This document shows, in pieces, positions 24,016 through 31,754 of a stretch of DNA of 49,299 bases (positions are counted from its first letter, which is position 1; the number at the start of each line of letters is the position of its first letter). The stretch covers positions 1 to 49,299 of the forward strand of contig CACYXH010000005.1 in NCBI GenBank assembly GCA_902778245.1, in the 5' to 3' direction. The stretch comes from an uncultured Lachnospiraceae bacterium. Lineage in GTDB: Bacteria; Bacillota; Clostridia; Lachnospirales; Lachnospiraceae. The notes under the pieces were generated by a model. That model worked only from the letters and a program-made list of their open reading frames with translations. It searched no databases and was not told where the DNA came from. Both the position numbers and the translations under genes were made by a program.

Positions 24016-24072
24016 GGGCCGTTGCAAAATATATGACGAGGAAACTTATTGGTCATAATTTTGCAGCGGCCC
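24016..24072. terminator. Long hairpin between convergent xpt and mscL
   Basis: Left arm GGGCCGTTGCAAAAT...ATGAC and right arm GGTCAT.AATTTTGC.GCGGCCC pair over about 22 bases. It ends both genes; it lacks a clean T-run on the plus strand. Confidence 0.7.
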
Positions 24073-24079
24073 TGTCCTA

Positions 24080-24523
24080 TTATTTATCCAACGCAGATGC
24101 GCAGTGCGGGCACTTGACAGCGTCCTTATGGATCTCAGATTTGCAGTAAGGGCAGATCTTTGTGGTAACTTCCGGAGCCGGAGCCGGCTTGCGGAGCTTG
24201 TTGATTCCTTTGACTACCATGAAGATGCAGAACGCGATGATCAGGAACTGAACAACCATCTGAATGAAATTGCCGTATGCCAGCACGGAGGCGCCTGCTT
24301 CCTGGGCTTCTGCCAGTGTTTTGTAAGAACCGCCGTCCAGTGCAACGAACAGATCTGTGAAGCTCACCTTTCCCGTTGCCAGGGTGATGACCGGCATCAG
24401 GACATCGTCCACCAGAGAACTTACGATGCTGCTGAAAGCGCCACCGATGATAACGCCGACTGCCATATCCATGACATTTCCGCGCATAATAAATTCTTTA
24501 AACTCTTCGCCTATTTTGCTCAT
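24080..24523 (-). CDS. mscL: Large-conductance mechanosensitive channel with C-terminal zinc ribbon
   Basis: Pentameric osmotic-release channel, 147 residues. The MscL core is complete: EFKEFIMRGNVMDMAVGVIIGGAF (pore helix TM1), VDDVLMPVITL, periplasmic loop, and TM2 FIQMVVQFLIIAFCIFMVV. Where the usual charged C-terminal bundle ends, there is a CPYCKSEIHKDAVKCPHC zinc ribbon (residues about 126-143), an addition to the basic family. The ATG at 24523 follows GGAGG with 8 bases. It is divergent from the SbcD-like gene across a perfect palindrome. Confidence 0.93.
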   Translation of the reverse strand: MSKIGEEFKEFIMRGNVMDMAVGVIIGGAFSSIVSSLVDDVLMPVITLATGKVSFTDLFVALDGGSYKTLAEAQEAGASVLAYGNFIQMVVQFLIIAFCIFMVVKGINKLRKPAPAPEVTTKICPYCKSEIHKDAVKCPHCASALDK

Positions 24524-24590
24524 TTTAATATCCTCCTTTTCCTTTCTATAAGCCGTCACTTACAGGCCGCAGTGACCGCATGGATGTATT

Positions 24591-24630
24591 AAGTATAACA
24601 TAGAATTTCATCAAAATCTATGTTATACTT
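24591..24630. promoter_or_regulatory. Perfect 14-base palindrome with back-to-back -10 boxes between mscL and the SbcD-like gene
   Basis: AAGTATAACATAGA (24591-24604) and TCTATGTTATACTT (24617-24630) are exact inverted copies around a 12-base centre. Each arm carries a TATACT -10 box pointing outward (minus strand 24597-24592, plus strand 24624-24629). The arms also cover the expected -35 positions (TAGATT and TAGAAT). This is a symmetric divergent promoter, possibly with a shared operator; a terminator role is unlikely at this place. Confidence 0.6.
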
Positions 24631-24689
24631 TAGAAAATATGGAATTGCTGCGGGAATAGCATGATTCTTTAGAGAGAGGCGATGGCTTT

Positions 24690-25748
24690 ATGCGTTTTAT
24701 ACATATGGCGGATGTGCATCTGGGGGCGGCCCCTGATGGAAGAGCGGACTGGAGCGAGATGAGGAAAAAAGAAATCTGGGAGACATTTCGTTCCAGCATT
24801 GCAGATGCGGCGAAGGAGCGAGTGGATCTGCTGCTGATCGCGGGAGATCTGTTCCACAGGCAGCCTCTTGCGGAAGAGCTGAAGGAAGTCAATTATCTTT
24901 TTTCTACGCTGGAGCATACCCGGGTGGTGCTGATGGCAGGAAACCACGATTACATCCAGCCTTCTTCCGCTTATTTAAATTTTCCATGGAGCAGGAACGT
25001 GGCCTGCCTGTTCTCGAAGGAGTGTGAGTGCGTCCGGTTTCCCGAAATTGGCACAGAAGTGTATGGATTTAGTTATTATCGGCAGGAAATTTTGCAGCCC
25101 CTCTATGACGGACTGCGCCCGGTGAAGAATGATTGCTGTCATATTTTGCTTGCTCACGGCGGAGACGCTGATCATATTCCGCTGGATAAACGGAAGCTGA
25201 GCAGGAGCGGGTTTGATTATGTGGCATTGGGGCATATCCACAAGCCTCAGGCTCTGGTGCCGGATCGAATTCTTTATTCCGGCGCCTTAGAACCCATTGA
25301 CCGCGGCGACAGCGGGCCTCACGGATATGTGATGGGGGAATATGAGCGGGGAAGGATAAATACCCGGTTTGTTCCAAAAGCGAAACGGGAGTACATCACG
25401 CTGGAGGTGGAGACCACAGAGGCGGATACCACATTTTCTCTGAGGGATCGCCTGGAAAAAAGCATTCAGCAGAGAGGCTGGCAGCATATTTACCGGATTA
25501 TTCTGCGGGGCAAGCGCAGTGGGGGAACACATTTCGATACAGAAAAGCTCATGGAGTTTGGGATGGTGCTGGAGGTAATGGATCAGACTGTTCCCGCCTT
25601 TCCTCTGGAGGAATGGAAAAGAAAGTACCGCGGTCAGATGATCGGACGGTATATCGAGAGCTTCGAGGGACATGAGCCAAGCGAGGTGGAGGAGAAAGCG
25701 CTGCAGTACGGGCTGGAGGCTCTGATGATGTCGGAAGCACCGCGCTAG
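24690..25748 (+). CDS. Metallophosphoesterase, SbcD/YhaO-like DNA repair nuclease
   Basis: Protein of 352 residues with the Mre11/SbcD phosphoesterase core: MADVHLG (D8, H10), AGDLFHRQ (D53), AGNHDY (N85, H86), then L-L-A-H-G and ALGHIHKP. Two to three metal ions are expected at these residues. The C-terminal part (about 235-352) would form the capping and partner-binding region. The next gene is an SbcC-like ATPase with the start 32 bases on, so the two probably make a nuclease-ATPase complex for processing blocked DNA ends. ATG after AGAGAGG. Confidence 0.9.
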   Translation: MRFIHMADVHLGAAPDGRADWSEMRKKEIWETFRSSIADAAKERVDLLLIAGDLFHRQPLAEELKEVNYLFSTLEHTRVVLMAGNHDYIQPSSAYLNFPWSRNVACLFSKECECVRFPEIGTEVYGFSYYRQEILQPLYDGLRPVKNDCCHILLAHGGDADHIPLDKRKLSRSGFDYVALGHIHKPQALVPDRILYSGALEPIDRGDSGPHGYVMGEYERGRINTRFVPKAKREYITLEVETTEADTTFSLRDRLEKSIQQRGWQHIYRIILRGKRSGGTHFDTEKLMEFGMVLEVMDQTVPAFPLEEWKRKYRGQMIGRYIESFEGHEPSEVEEKALQYGLEALMMSEAPR

Positions 25749-25780
25749 ACCTTGCCGCTTACTTACAGGAGATACATAGT

Positions 25781-27445
25781 ATGGAAATTATGGAACTGAA
25801 TATCAAGCATTTCGGGAAGTTCCTGGAACATAAGGTGAATTTTCAGTCGGGAGTCAATATCATCTACGGAGGAAACGAAACGGGAAAGTCTACCATCCAT
25901 GCCTTTATCCGCGCCATGTTTTTTGGAATTGAGAGAGGCCGGGGCAAAGTCGGAAAAAAGGATGAATATCAACTCCGCCAGCCATGGGAAAATTCCACCT
26001 ATTTTGAGGGAAGCATGCGGCTGCGCTGCAAGGGGCAGATTTTTCGAATTGAACGGAATTTTTATAAGAATGAAAAGGATGTGCGGCTGATCTGTGAGAG
26101 CAGCGGACAGGAGCTTCCAGCAGAACGGGAGGAATTGCAGCAGCTGCTGGGGGGAATGAACGAGGCAGCTTTTAGCAATACCATTTTTATTCCCCAGGCG
26201 GGGAGCGAGACCGACGCGGGCCTGGCGGAGGAACTGCGAAAATTCATGGTGAACTTTCAGGAGACCGGGGATGGGTCGCTGGATGTAACGAAAGCTCTGG
26301 AGAAGCTAAAGAGCCAAAAAAGAAACCTGGAGGCGAAAAAGAAACGGGAGCAGGAGCTTCTGGATGAAAAAATTGCCCGCAAAGAGATGGAGTCGGACTA
26401 TGTCCGGCAGGAACTGGAACGCTCAGAGGCAACAGACTGTACAGCTAAGCAGGACGGTTTGAGAGAGAACGTATACAGAGAACTGGAAAAGACCGCAGCG
26501 GACAAGGACGGACTGCCAGAAACCGGTGAGGATCAGAAATGGACAGAGGAGAGAGAAGAAACTTCCGGTTTCTATGAAAAATTTTTACTCTGTCTGAATA
26601 TACTGCTGTTTCTTTGCGGCGTTTTGGGGATTGCCTGCGGTATCTTCGCGGAAAGTATCGGAGCGAAAATAGGACTGACAGCGGTTGGGATCCTCTCGTT
26701 TGCGATTCTTTGGATGACAGCAAGATACACGGTAAGGAGCGGGGCATTTTTGAACTGGCTGCAGGAAGTACATAGAGAAGAGACTCGCTGGAAAAATAAG
26801 AAAAGTTTTCAAACAGAAAAGGAAACAGATGGAACCGCAGGGAGCGATCAGACCCGGAATGGCGAAAAGAAGATTGCGCAGGATAAGGGGCGCTGGCTGC
26901 TGGAGGAGCAGCGGCGGGAGCAAAGGGAAAAATCCCGGCGCCTGGAACTGTTAAATCAGGAGACGGCGCAGCTTTTTCACCAGAGGGAACAGCTTATTTC
27001 CTATGACCGGGAGATAGAGGCTGTGGATCTGGCCATGCTCCGCATCCGGGAACTGTCCGGTAAAATCTATCAGGAAGCCGGAGTGGACTTCGGAAGGACG
27101 GCATCGACCATCCTGGAAGAATTGACAGAAGGAAATTATACGCAGATAGCTCTGGATGAACATATGGAAGTGCGGATCAATACGCCGAATAAGCTGCTCT
27201 ATCTGCATCAGGTAAGCTATGGTACCATGAACCAGATTTACTTTGCACTGCGTATGGCGGCAGGGAAATTGCTGACCTGCGGGCAGCCCCTGCCTATTAT
27301 TTTGGATGAGGCATTTGCCATGTACGATGATGACCGGCTGGAAGCCGTGCTCCGCTGGCTGGATCGAAGCGGCCAACAGGTGATCTTGTTTACCTGTCAG
27401 AAGAGAGAAAAAGAGATATTGGATCGAATCAGGAGGAGAAGATAA
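25781..27445 (+). CDS. SbcC/RecF-like ATPase with internal membrane segments (YhaN-like)
   Basis: Protein of 554 residues. The N-terminal half-ATPase has Walker A YGGNETGKST (29-38); the C-terminal half has the Walker B/D-loop I-I-L-D-E-A-F-A-M-Y-D-D-D. Between them are charged coiled-coil stretches (about 170-240 and 365-425) split by two hydrophobic segments near 268-312 (LLCLNILLFLCGVLGIACG and IGLTAVGILSFAILWM). The protein is far shorter than SbcC or Rad50 and B. subtilis YhaN (about 960 residues), and it has no zinc hook. It is paired with the SbcD-like gene upstream and abuts nfo downstream. Confidence 0.82.
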   Translation: MEIMELNIKHFGKFLEHKVNFQSGVNIIYGGNETGKSTIHAFIRAMFFGIERGRGKVGKKDEYQLRQPWENSTYFEGSMRLRCKGQIFRIERNFYKNEKDVRLICESSGQELPAEREELQQLLGGMNEAAFSNTIFIPQAGSETDAGLAEELRKFMVNFQETGDGSLDVTKALEKLKSQKRNLEAKKKREQELLDEKIARKEMESDYVRQELERSEATDCTAKQDGLRENVYRELEKTAADKDGLPETGEDQKWTEEREETSGFYEKFLLCLNILLFLCGVLGIACGIFAESIGAKIGLTAVGILSFAILWMTARYTVRSGAFLNWLQEVHREETRWKNKKSFQTEKETDGTAGSDQTRNGEKKIAQDKGRWLLEEQRREQREKSRRLELLNQETAQLFHQREQLISYDREIEAVDLAMLRIRELSGKIYQEAGVDFGRTASTILEELTEGNYTQIALDEHMEVRINTPNKLLYLHQVSYGTMNQIYFALRMAAGKLLTCGQPLPIILDEAFAMYDDDRLEAVLRWLDRSGQQVILFTCQKREKEILDRIRRRR

Positions 27446-28267
27446 ATGCTGACAATAGGATGTCATCTGTCATCGTCGAAAGGCTTTTGCCATATGGGAA
27501 AAGAAGCAATTTCCATCGGGGCCAATACTTTTCAGTTTTTCACCAGAAACTCCAGGGGAAGCAAGGCGAAGCCTATTGATGAGGCAGACGTAGCCCGCTT
27601 TTTGGAGTTTGCCGCGATACACGGGATTCCTTGTATTCTGGCTCACGCCCCATACACGCTCAATGCTTGTTCTGCCGACGAACACACCAGGGAGTTTGCG
27701 CTTCTCACCATGGAGGATGATTTAAAGAGGATGGAATATGTACCGGGAAACTGCTACAACTTTCATCCGGGCAGTTATGTGGGACAGGGAATCGAGAAGG
27801 GAATCGAGAAGATAGCAGCTACCCTGAATCACATCTTAAAGCCGCAGCAGCATACTACGGTGCTTTTGGAGACGATGGCGGGAAAAGGGACAGAGGTGGG
27901 CAGCCGTTTTGAAGAGCTGGCTGCGATACTGGAGAAGGTGGAATTAAAAGAGAAGATGGGTGTCTGCCTGGACACCTGCCATGTCTACGATGCAGGATAT
28001 GATATCGTAAACAACCTGGAAGGTGTGCTGCAGGAATTTGACGAAGTGATCGGGCTGGAAAATCTGAAAGCGATCCATGTGAACGATTCCAAGAATCCGT
28101 TTCAGAGCCATAAAGACCGGCATGAAAAAATCGGCCAGGGCTCCCTTGGTCTGGAGGCTCTGCGCCGAATCGTGCATCATCCGAAATTGCAAGAACTGCC
28201 TTTTTATCTGGAAACACCGAACGAACTTCCCGGTTACGCCCAGGAGATCCGCATGTTATCAGATTGA
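27446..28267 (+). CDS. nfo: Deoxyribonuclease IV (endonuclease IV)
   Basis: AP endonuclease of base-excision repair; TIM barrel with three zinc ions, 273 residues. Motifs: opening [76 protein letters not shown] and F-Y-L-E-T-P-N. All metal ligands (H, E, D) appear intact. Its ATG directly follows the stop of the SbcC-like gene, so the three repair genes form one operon. Only 16 bases separate its stop from that of prs, and no terminator hairpin is obvious. Confidence 0.95.
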   Translation: MLTIGCHLSSSKGFCHMGKEAISIGANTFQFFTRNSRGSKAKPIDEADVARFLEFAAIHGIPCILAHAPYTLNACSADEHTREFALLTMEDDLKRMEYVPGNCYNFHPGSYVGQGIEKGIEKIAATLNHILKPQQHTTVLLETMAGKGTEVGSRFEELAAILEKVELKEKMGVCLDTCHVYDAGYDIVNNLEGVLQEFDEVIGLENLKAIHVNDSKNPFQSHKDRHEKIGQGSLGLEALRRIVHHPKLQELPFYLETPNELPGYAQEIRMLSD

Positions 28268-28283
28268 TAATAATAAAAAAGTA

Positions 28284-29453
28284 CTATCTGTGCTGAGCCA
28301 GAAAATGATTGATGCGATCCATAGGGTTTAGCAGATCGCTCATGGATCCATCATGGTTCAGGGAATCGATGATCAGGGCAAGATACTTGCTCAGATCACA
28401 TCCTGTGTAGTAGGGCTTGCTTAACAGCTCCGGCGTCTGGTAGACCAGATTGGTGGTCAGCAGCGCATGGAACAGGCCATTTTCATAAGCACGGTCAAAT
28501 TTGTCCAGTCCGTTGGTGAACAGGCCGAAGGTAGAGCAGATGAAGATCCGGTTCGCATTGCGCTTTTTCAGCTCCGCTGCCGTTTCCAGAACCGTGTCCC
28601 CAGAGGAAATCATATCATCAATGATCACCACATCTTTCCCGGAGATATCAGATCCAAGGAATTCATGGGCAACCACCGGATTGCGTCCTTTTATAAACTT
28701 GGTATAGTCTTTTCTCTTGTAAAACATTCCCATGTCCACACCGAGTACATTTGCCATGTATATGGCCCGATGAGTGCCGCCTTCGTCAGGACTGACGATG
28801 GCCAGCTTATCCGCAGTCAAAGGAAAATCCGGGGCGGCCTTAAACAGTCCTTTGATAAATTGATAGACTGGCTGTATCGTCTCAAAACCGTGCAGAGGAA
28901 TAGAGTTCTGTGCTCTGGAGTCGTGGGCATCAAAGGTGATGATATTTTCCACTCCCATATGGACCAGCTCCTGCAGAGCCATAGCGCAGTCCAGGGATTC
29001 CCGGTTATTTCGCTTGCACTGGCGGCTTTCATACAGGTAGGGCATGATCACAGTGATGCGGCGGGCTTTTCCGCCAAGGGCTGAGATGATGCGCTTCAGA
29101 TCGAGAAAGTGATCGTCCGGAGACATATGATTTTCAATACCGCACATGGAGTAGGTGAGACTGTAATTGCACACATCTACAAGGATATAGATATCGTCTC
29201 CCCGCACGGATTCATAGATAACGCCTTTTCCCTCTCCGCTGCCGAAGCGGGGGACGGCGGTTTTGATCAGATAATTGTCTTTTGTGTATTCTTTGAGCAG
29301 AGGATTTTTCTCATGTTCACGGTTGCGCTCGTTTCTCCACTGCACAATATAGTCATTTACTTTATTTCCAAGACTTTTGCAACTTTCTAAAGCGATGATG
29401 CCCAAATTGCCCACCGGAAGTGTACTCTGGTTTCGTTCTGTCGCCTGCTGCAT
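28284..29453 (-). CDS. prs: Ribose-phosphate pyrophosphokinase, long form
   Basis: Makes PRPP from ribose 5-phosphate and ATP for nucleotide, His and Trp synthesis. Protein of 389 residues, about 70 longer than classical Prs. The ATP-side loop is Y-E-S-R-Q-C-K-R, the D-A-H-D motif is TFDAHDSRAQ, and the PRPP loop is VVIIDDMISSGDT. The extra length lies in the N-terminal part (EYTKDNYLIKT region) and tail, a layout seen in many Clostridia. ATG follows AAGGAGG. It lies 86 bases behind the DnaC/DnaI-like gene on the same strand. Confidence 0.92.
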   Translation of the reverse strand: MQQATERNQSTLPVGNLGIIALESCKSLGNKVNDYIVQWRNERNREHEKNPLLKEYTKDNYLIKTAVPRFGSGEGKGVIYESVRGDDIYILVDVCNYSLTYSMCGIENHMSPDDHFLDLKRIISALGGKARRITVIMPYLYESRQCKRNNRESLDCAMALQELVHMGVENIITFDAHDSRAQNSIPLHGFETIQPVYQFIKGLFKAAPDFPLTADKLAIVSPDEGGTHRAIYMANVLGVDMGMFYKRKDYTKFIKGRNPVVAHEFLGSDISGKDVVIIDDMISSGDTVLETAAELKKRNANRIFICSTFGLFTNGLDKFDRAYENGLFHALLTTNLVYQTPELLSKPYYTGCDLSKYLALIIDSLNHDGSMSDLLNPMDRINHFLAQHR

Positions 29454-29539
29454 CTGGTTTCCTCCTTGTTAGTTTCACAAATGCTATAAAGGTAATTATC
29501 CCTGCCCATTATAAGCAGGACTATCTCAACGGTCAAGTA

Positions 29540-30523
29540 CTATCCACGTAATTTCTTCTGAAGACGGATATCGTTTCCAAACAGTCCAAACAGATGAAAA
29601 TTGCTGGATATTCTGGAAAAGACCCGCTCTGAGTAGGTTTCCGCGAAGGCACCCAGAGGAAGATTTGTGGAAATTATCGTGCTTCTTTTGCGCTGCAGCC
29701 GCTCATTTAAAAGTAAAAACAACTGGGAAGAAACGAAAGTGTTGGTCAGCTCTGTTCCCAGGTCGTCGATGATCAGAAGGTCACAGTCAAAGACATAGTC
29801 GCACATGTTTTCTGCCGCTTCCCCGTGTCCGAATGCGTTTCTGGCAAAGAGTGCAAAAAGCTCGAAGGCGGAGTAGTAGATTACAGAATGCGCCCGCTCA
29901 ATCAGCTCTTTGGCAATGCAATGGGAAAGAAATGTTTTCCCAAGACCGGTCCCGCCATAAAAAAACAGATTGGAGAAATTCCGGTCAAACTCATCGATAT
30001 AGCGCAGGCAGGCAGCTACTGTCTCCCGCATCATATCCAGGGAACTCTTTCCGGTGACTGGATGGAGCAGATCTTCCGGGTAGTAGTCATAGGAAAAATT
30101 CTGGAAATTTTCTGTTTCCAGAATCTCCTTTAATCCGGATTGTGTATAGAATAGATCAATGGCCTGCTGCCGGAAACAATGGCATTTTTCACCCTGAATA
30201 TAGCCTGTGTCCTGACAGTCTGAGCATGTGTAATGCATGTCCAGATAGTCTTCGGGTAATCCATTTTCCGACAAAAGCTGCCGCCGGAGGAAGGCATAGC
30301 TTTCCATGCGTTTTCGAAACATAGAATTTTGGGCTTTGTCCTCTTCCAGAAGTAACCGGGCGTACTGAAGACTTTCCGAGGCAACCTTCTGGTCCAGCTC
30401 AGAGAGCTGGGGGATTTTTTTATAGGCCGCGCGCCGATGCTCCTCCAATTCATGCTGGTTTTTAAGCTGTTTTAAGCTATAGCGCCGCATGATCGTATCA
30501 TATTGTGAATTGTTCAGTCCCAA
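29540..30523 (-). CDS. DnaC/DnaI-like helicase loader ATPase
   Basis: Protein of 327 residues. An N-terminal helical part (1-95) is followed by a zinc-binding module with C100, C103, C114 and C116 (CSDCQDTGYIQGEKCHC), and an AAA+ domain with Walker A GGTGLGKT (190-197) and Walker B LLIIDDLG, ending with arginine-finger-like F-S-R-I-S-S-N. This is the DnaI/IstB type that loads the replicative helicase; the chromosomal position behind a DnaD-like gene supports the replication role over an IS-linked IstB. The start is a TTG with AGAAGG before it, three bases after the previous stop; an ATG 33 bases further (MRRYSLKQL) is the alternative. Confidence 0.9.
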   Translation of the reverse strand: MGLNNSQYDTIMRRYSLKQLKNQHELEEHRRAAYKKIPQLSELDQKVASESLQYARLLLEEDKAQNSMFRKRMESYAFLRRQLLSENGLPEDYLDMHYTCSDCQDTGYIQGEKCHCFRQQAIDLFYTQSGLKEILETENFQNFSYDYYPEDLLHPVTGKSSLDMMRETVAACLRYIDEFDRNFSNLFFYGGTGLGKTFLSHCIAKELIERAHSVIYYSAFELFALFARNAFGHGEAAENMCDYVFDCDLLIIDDLGTELTNTFVSSQLFLLLNERLQRKRSTIISTNLPLGAFAETYSERVFSRISSNFHLFGLFGNDIRLQKKLRG

Positions 30524-30526
30524 AGC

Positions 30527-31591
30527 CTAACCTTCTTTCCTGCTCTGAGCATTTAAAAGCTGCTGCTCTAACTGTGTCCAGTTATATTCCCTTTGAGGGA
30601 AATTATTGAAGCGGTTCGATGTAATGGTCTTTTGGGTGTAACTGACCGTCCGATTCTTTCGCTCAGAATGCTCTAAATCCAGCGTTTTCAGATCGGAGAG
30701 ACCCTTAACTCCTGCTTTTTGCCAGCGCTCCAGAATGCTGTCGATATATTCGAATTTTGGTTCATGGATCTGTCGGATCGTACGGGCGCAGGCTTCTTTT
30801 ATAATCTCGATGGAGAAGCCATATTGATTCAGCCAGCGATCCATATATTCAATTTCCAGTGGAACCGGGTTGCGGTTCTTAATGCCAAGTGCATGGAAGA
30901 TAGCAAAATAATTCTTATTGTAAAGATTTGTGGTTTTCTTTGCCTGGGCCACTGTTGAGATACCTTGGTTATACCATTCTTGAGCTACCTTTTCCATGTA
31001 ATGTGTTCCGGTATTTCCCTTAGAAACACAGTACTCAATAAGATACTCGATCAGGTCTTCGGAAAAGTGCAGGGTATCGTAAAAGTATAGCAGATCCGAC
31101 TGCTCGGCAGAAGTCAGCGGGCGGGAATAATACTGTTCCGCAACAAAAATAAGCTGCTTGATCTGCTGCTGCTCCTTCAACTGTTTTTTCCTGTCCCTGG
31201 TCAGTGTGTTTTTCCCTTTCGACTCATTATGTTGAACGGAAGACGCTTCATCGTCTCCGGCGGGATCGAAACCGTTTAGAAAATGAATATCGCTCAAAGT
31301 CCCCTTGCTGTCGTACTGCAGCTTTAACAGCTTCAGCTTTTCCCAGTAGGCTAACGCTCTCTTAACATCTTTTTCCGTGTGATCAAAGACATCAGCTATA
31401 GAAGAAAGCGTTAGTTCCCTTTCTGTATCGGCACACCGAAGAAGGTAGAGATAGAGCTTGACAAACTCTCCGTTCGCTTTCGGCATGTACTGGTCGATAA
31501 AAATATTTTCAATAAGTGTCACTCCCCCCGAAGATGACAGATGAAGTTTCATATTCTCACGCAGCTTTCTTATAGTTTCGCCGGATAACAT
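30527..31591 (-). CDS. DnaD domain-containing primosome protein
   Basis: Protein of 354 residues. The N-terminal winged-helix part (about 15-110) contains F-I-D-Q-Y-M-P-K-A-N-G-E-F-V-K and ALAYWEKLKLLKL, typical of DnaD/DnaB-like proteins. A DnaD (DDBH2) domain at about 145-215 has QQIKQLIFVAEQYYSRPLT and KVAQEWYNQGI; a second DnaD domain at about 225-300 has YMDRWLNQYGFSIEIIKEAC. It should remodel DNA and recruit the helicase loader encoded three bases downstream. The ribosome site before the ATG is poor (GGAGG is about 16 bases away), and an in-frame ATG at codon 14 is possible. Confidence 0.87.
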   Translation of the reverse strand: MLSGETIRKLRENMKLHLSSSGGVTLIENIFIDQYMPKANGEFVKLYLYLLRCADTERELTLSSIADVFDHTEKDVKRALAYWEKLKLLKLQYDSKGTLSDIHFLNGFDPAGDDEASSVQHNESKGKNTLTRDRKKQLKEQQQIKQLIFVAEQYYSRPLTSAEQSDLLYFYDTLHFSEDLIEYLIEYCVSKGNTGTHYMEKVAQEWYNQGISTVAQAKKTTNLYNKNYFAIFHALGIKNRNPVPLEIEYMDRWLNQYGFSIEIIKEACARTIRQIHEPKFEYIDSILERWQKAGVKGLSDLKTLDLEHSERKNRTVSYTQKTITSNRFNNFPQREYNWTQLEQQLLNAQSRKEG

Positions 31592-31617
31592 TTCCGGCGG
31601 TCAGTTCCCCCTCCAAT

Positions 31618-31647
31618 GGTTACCGCTACAGTATAACACAGGTAACC
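31618..31647 (-). promoter_or_regulatory. Promoter with inverted repeat before the DnaD-like gene
   Basis: GGTTACC (31618-31624) and GGTAACC (31641-31647) are exact inverted copies enclosing a minus-strand -10 box TATACT (31635-31630). A weak -35 box TTCTTT lies 17 bases upstream on that strand. The symmetry around the -10 box suggests an operator; the regulator is not known. Confidence 0.5.
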
Positions 31648-31687
31648 CAAAAAAAGAACTGTCGAATCGGGTAGAAATATGAACATC

Positions 31688-31754
31688 TTTTCCACAAAAA
31701 ATCCACATGCGCCATGCAATGAGATGTGCATAAGCATGTGGATAATGTGGATAA
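31688..31754. promoter_or_regulatory. DnaA-box cluster between murC and the DnaD-like gene
   Basis: Three exact matches to TTATNCACA occur on the minus strand: TGTGCATAA (31725-31733), TGTGGATAA (31737-31745) and TGTGGATAA (31746-31754). TTTTCCACA (31688-31696) and AAATCCACA (31699-31707) are near-matches on the plus strand. The TCCACATGC/GCATGTGGA arms also form a 9-base inverted repeat. Five sites in 67 bases point to DnaA binding, for control of the primosome genes or DnaA titration. No dnaA, dnaN or AT-rich unwinding element is near, so it is not called an origin. Confidence 0.65.

Noticed and set aside
29540..30523. DnaC/DnaI-like gene as an IS21 IstB
   Set aside because: No IstA transposase or terminal repeats nearby; the adjacent DnaD-like gene and zinc module favour the helicase loader.
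31688..31754. DnaA-box cluster as the replication origin
   Set aside because: No dnaA-dnaN genes, no AT-rich unwinding stretch and no rpmH-rnpA neighbourhood; a regulatory or titration role is more likely.
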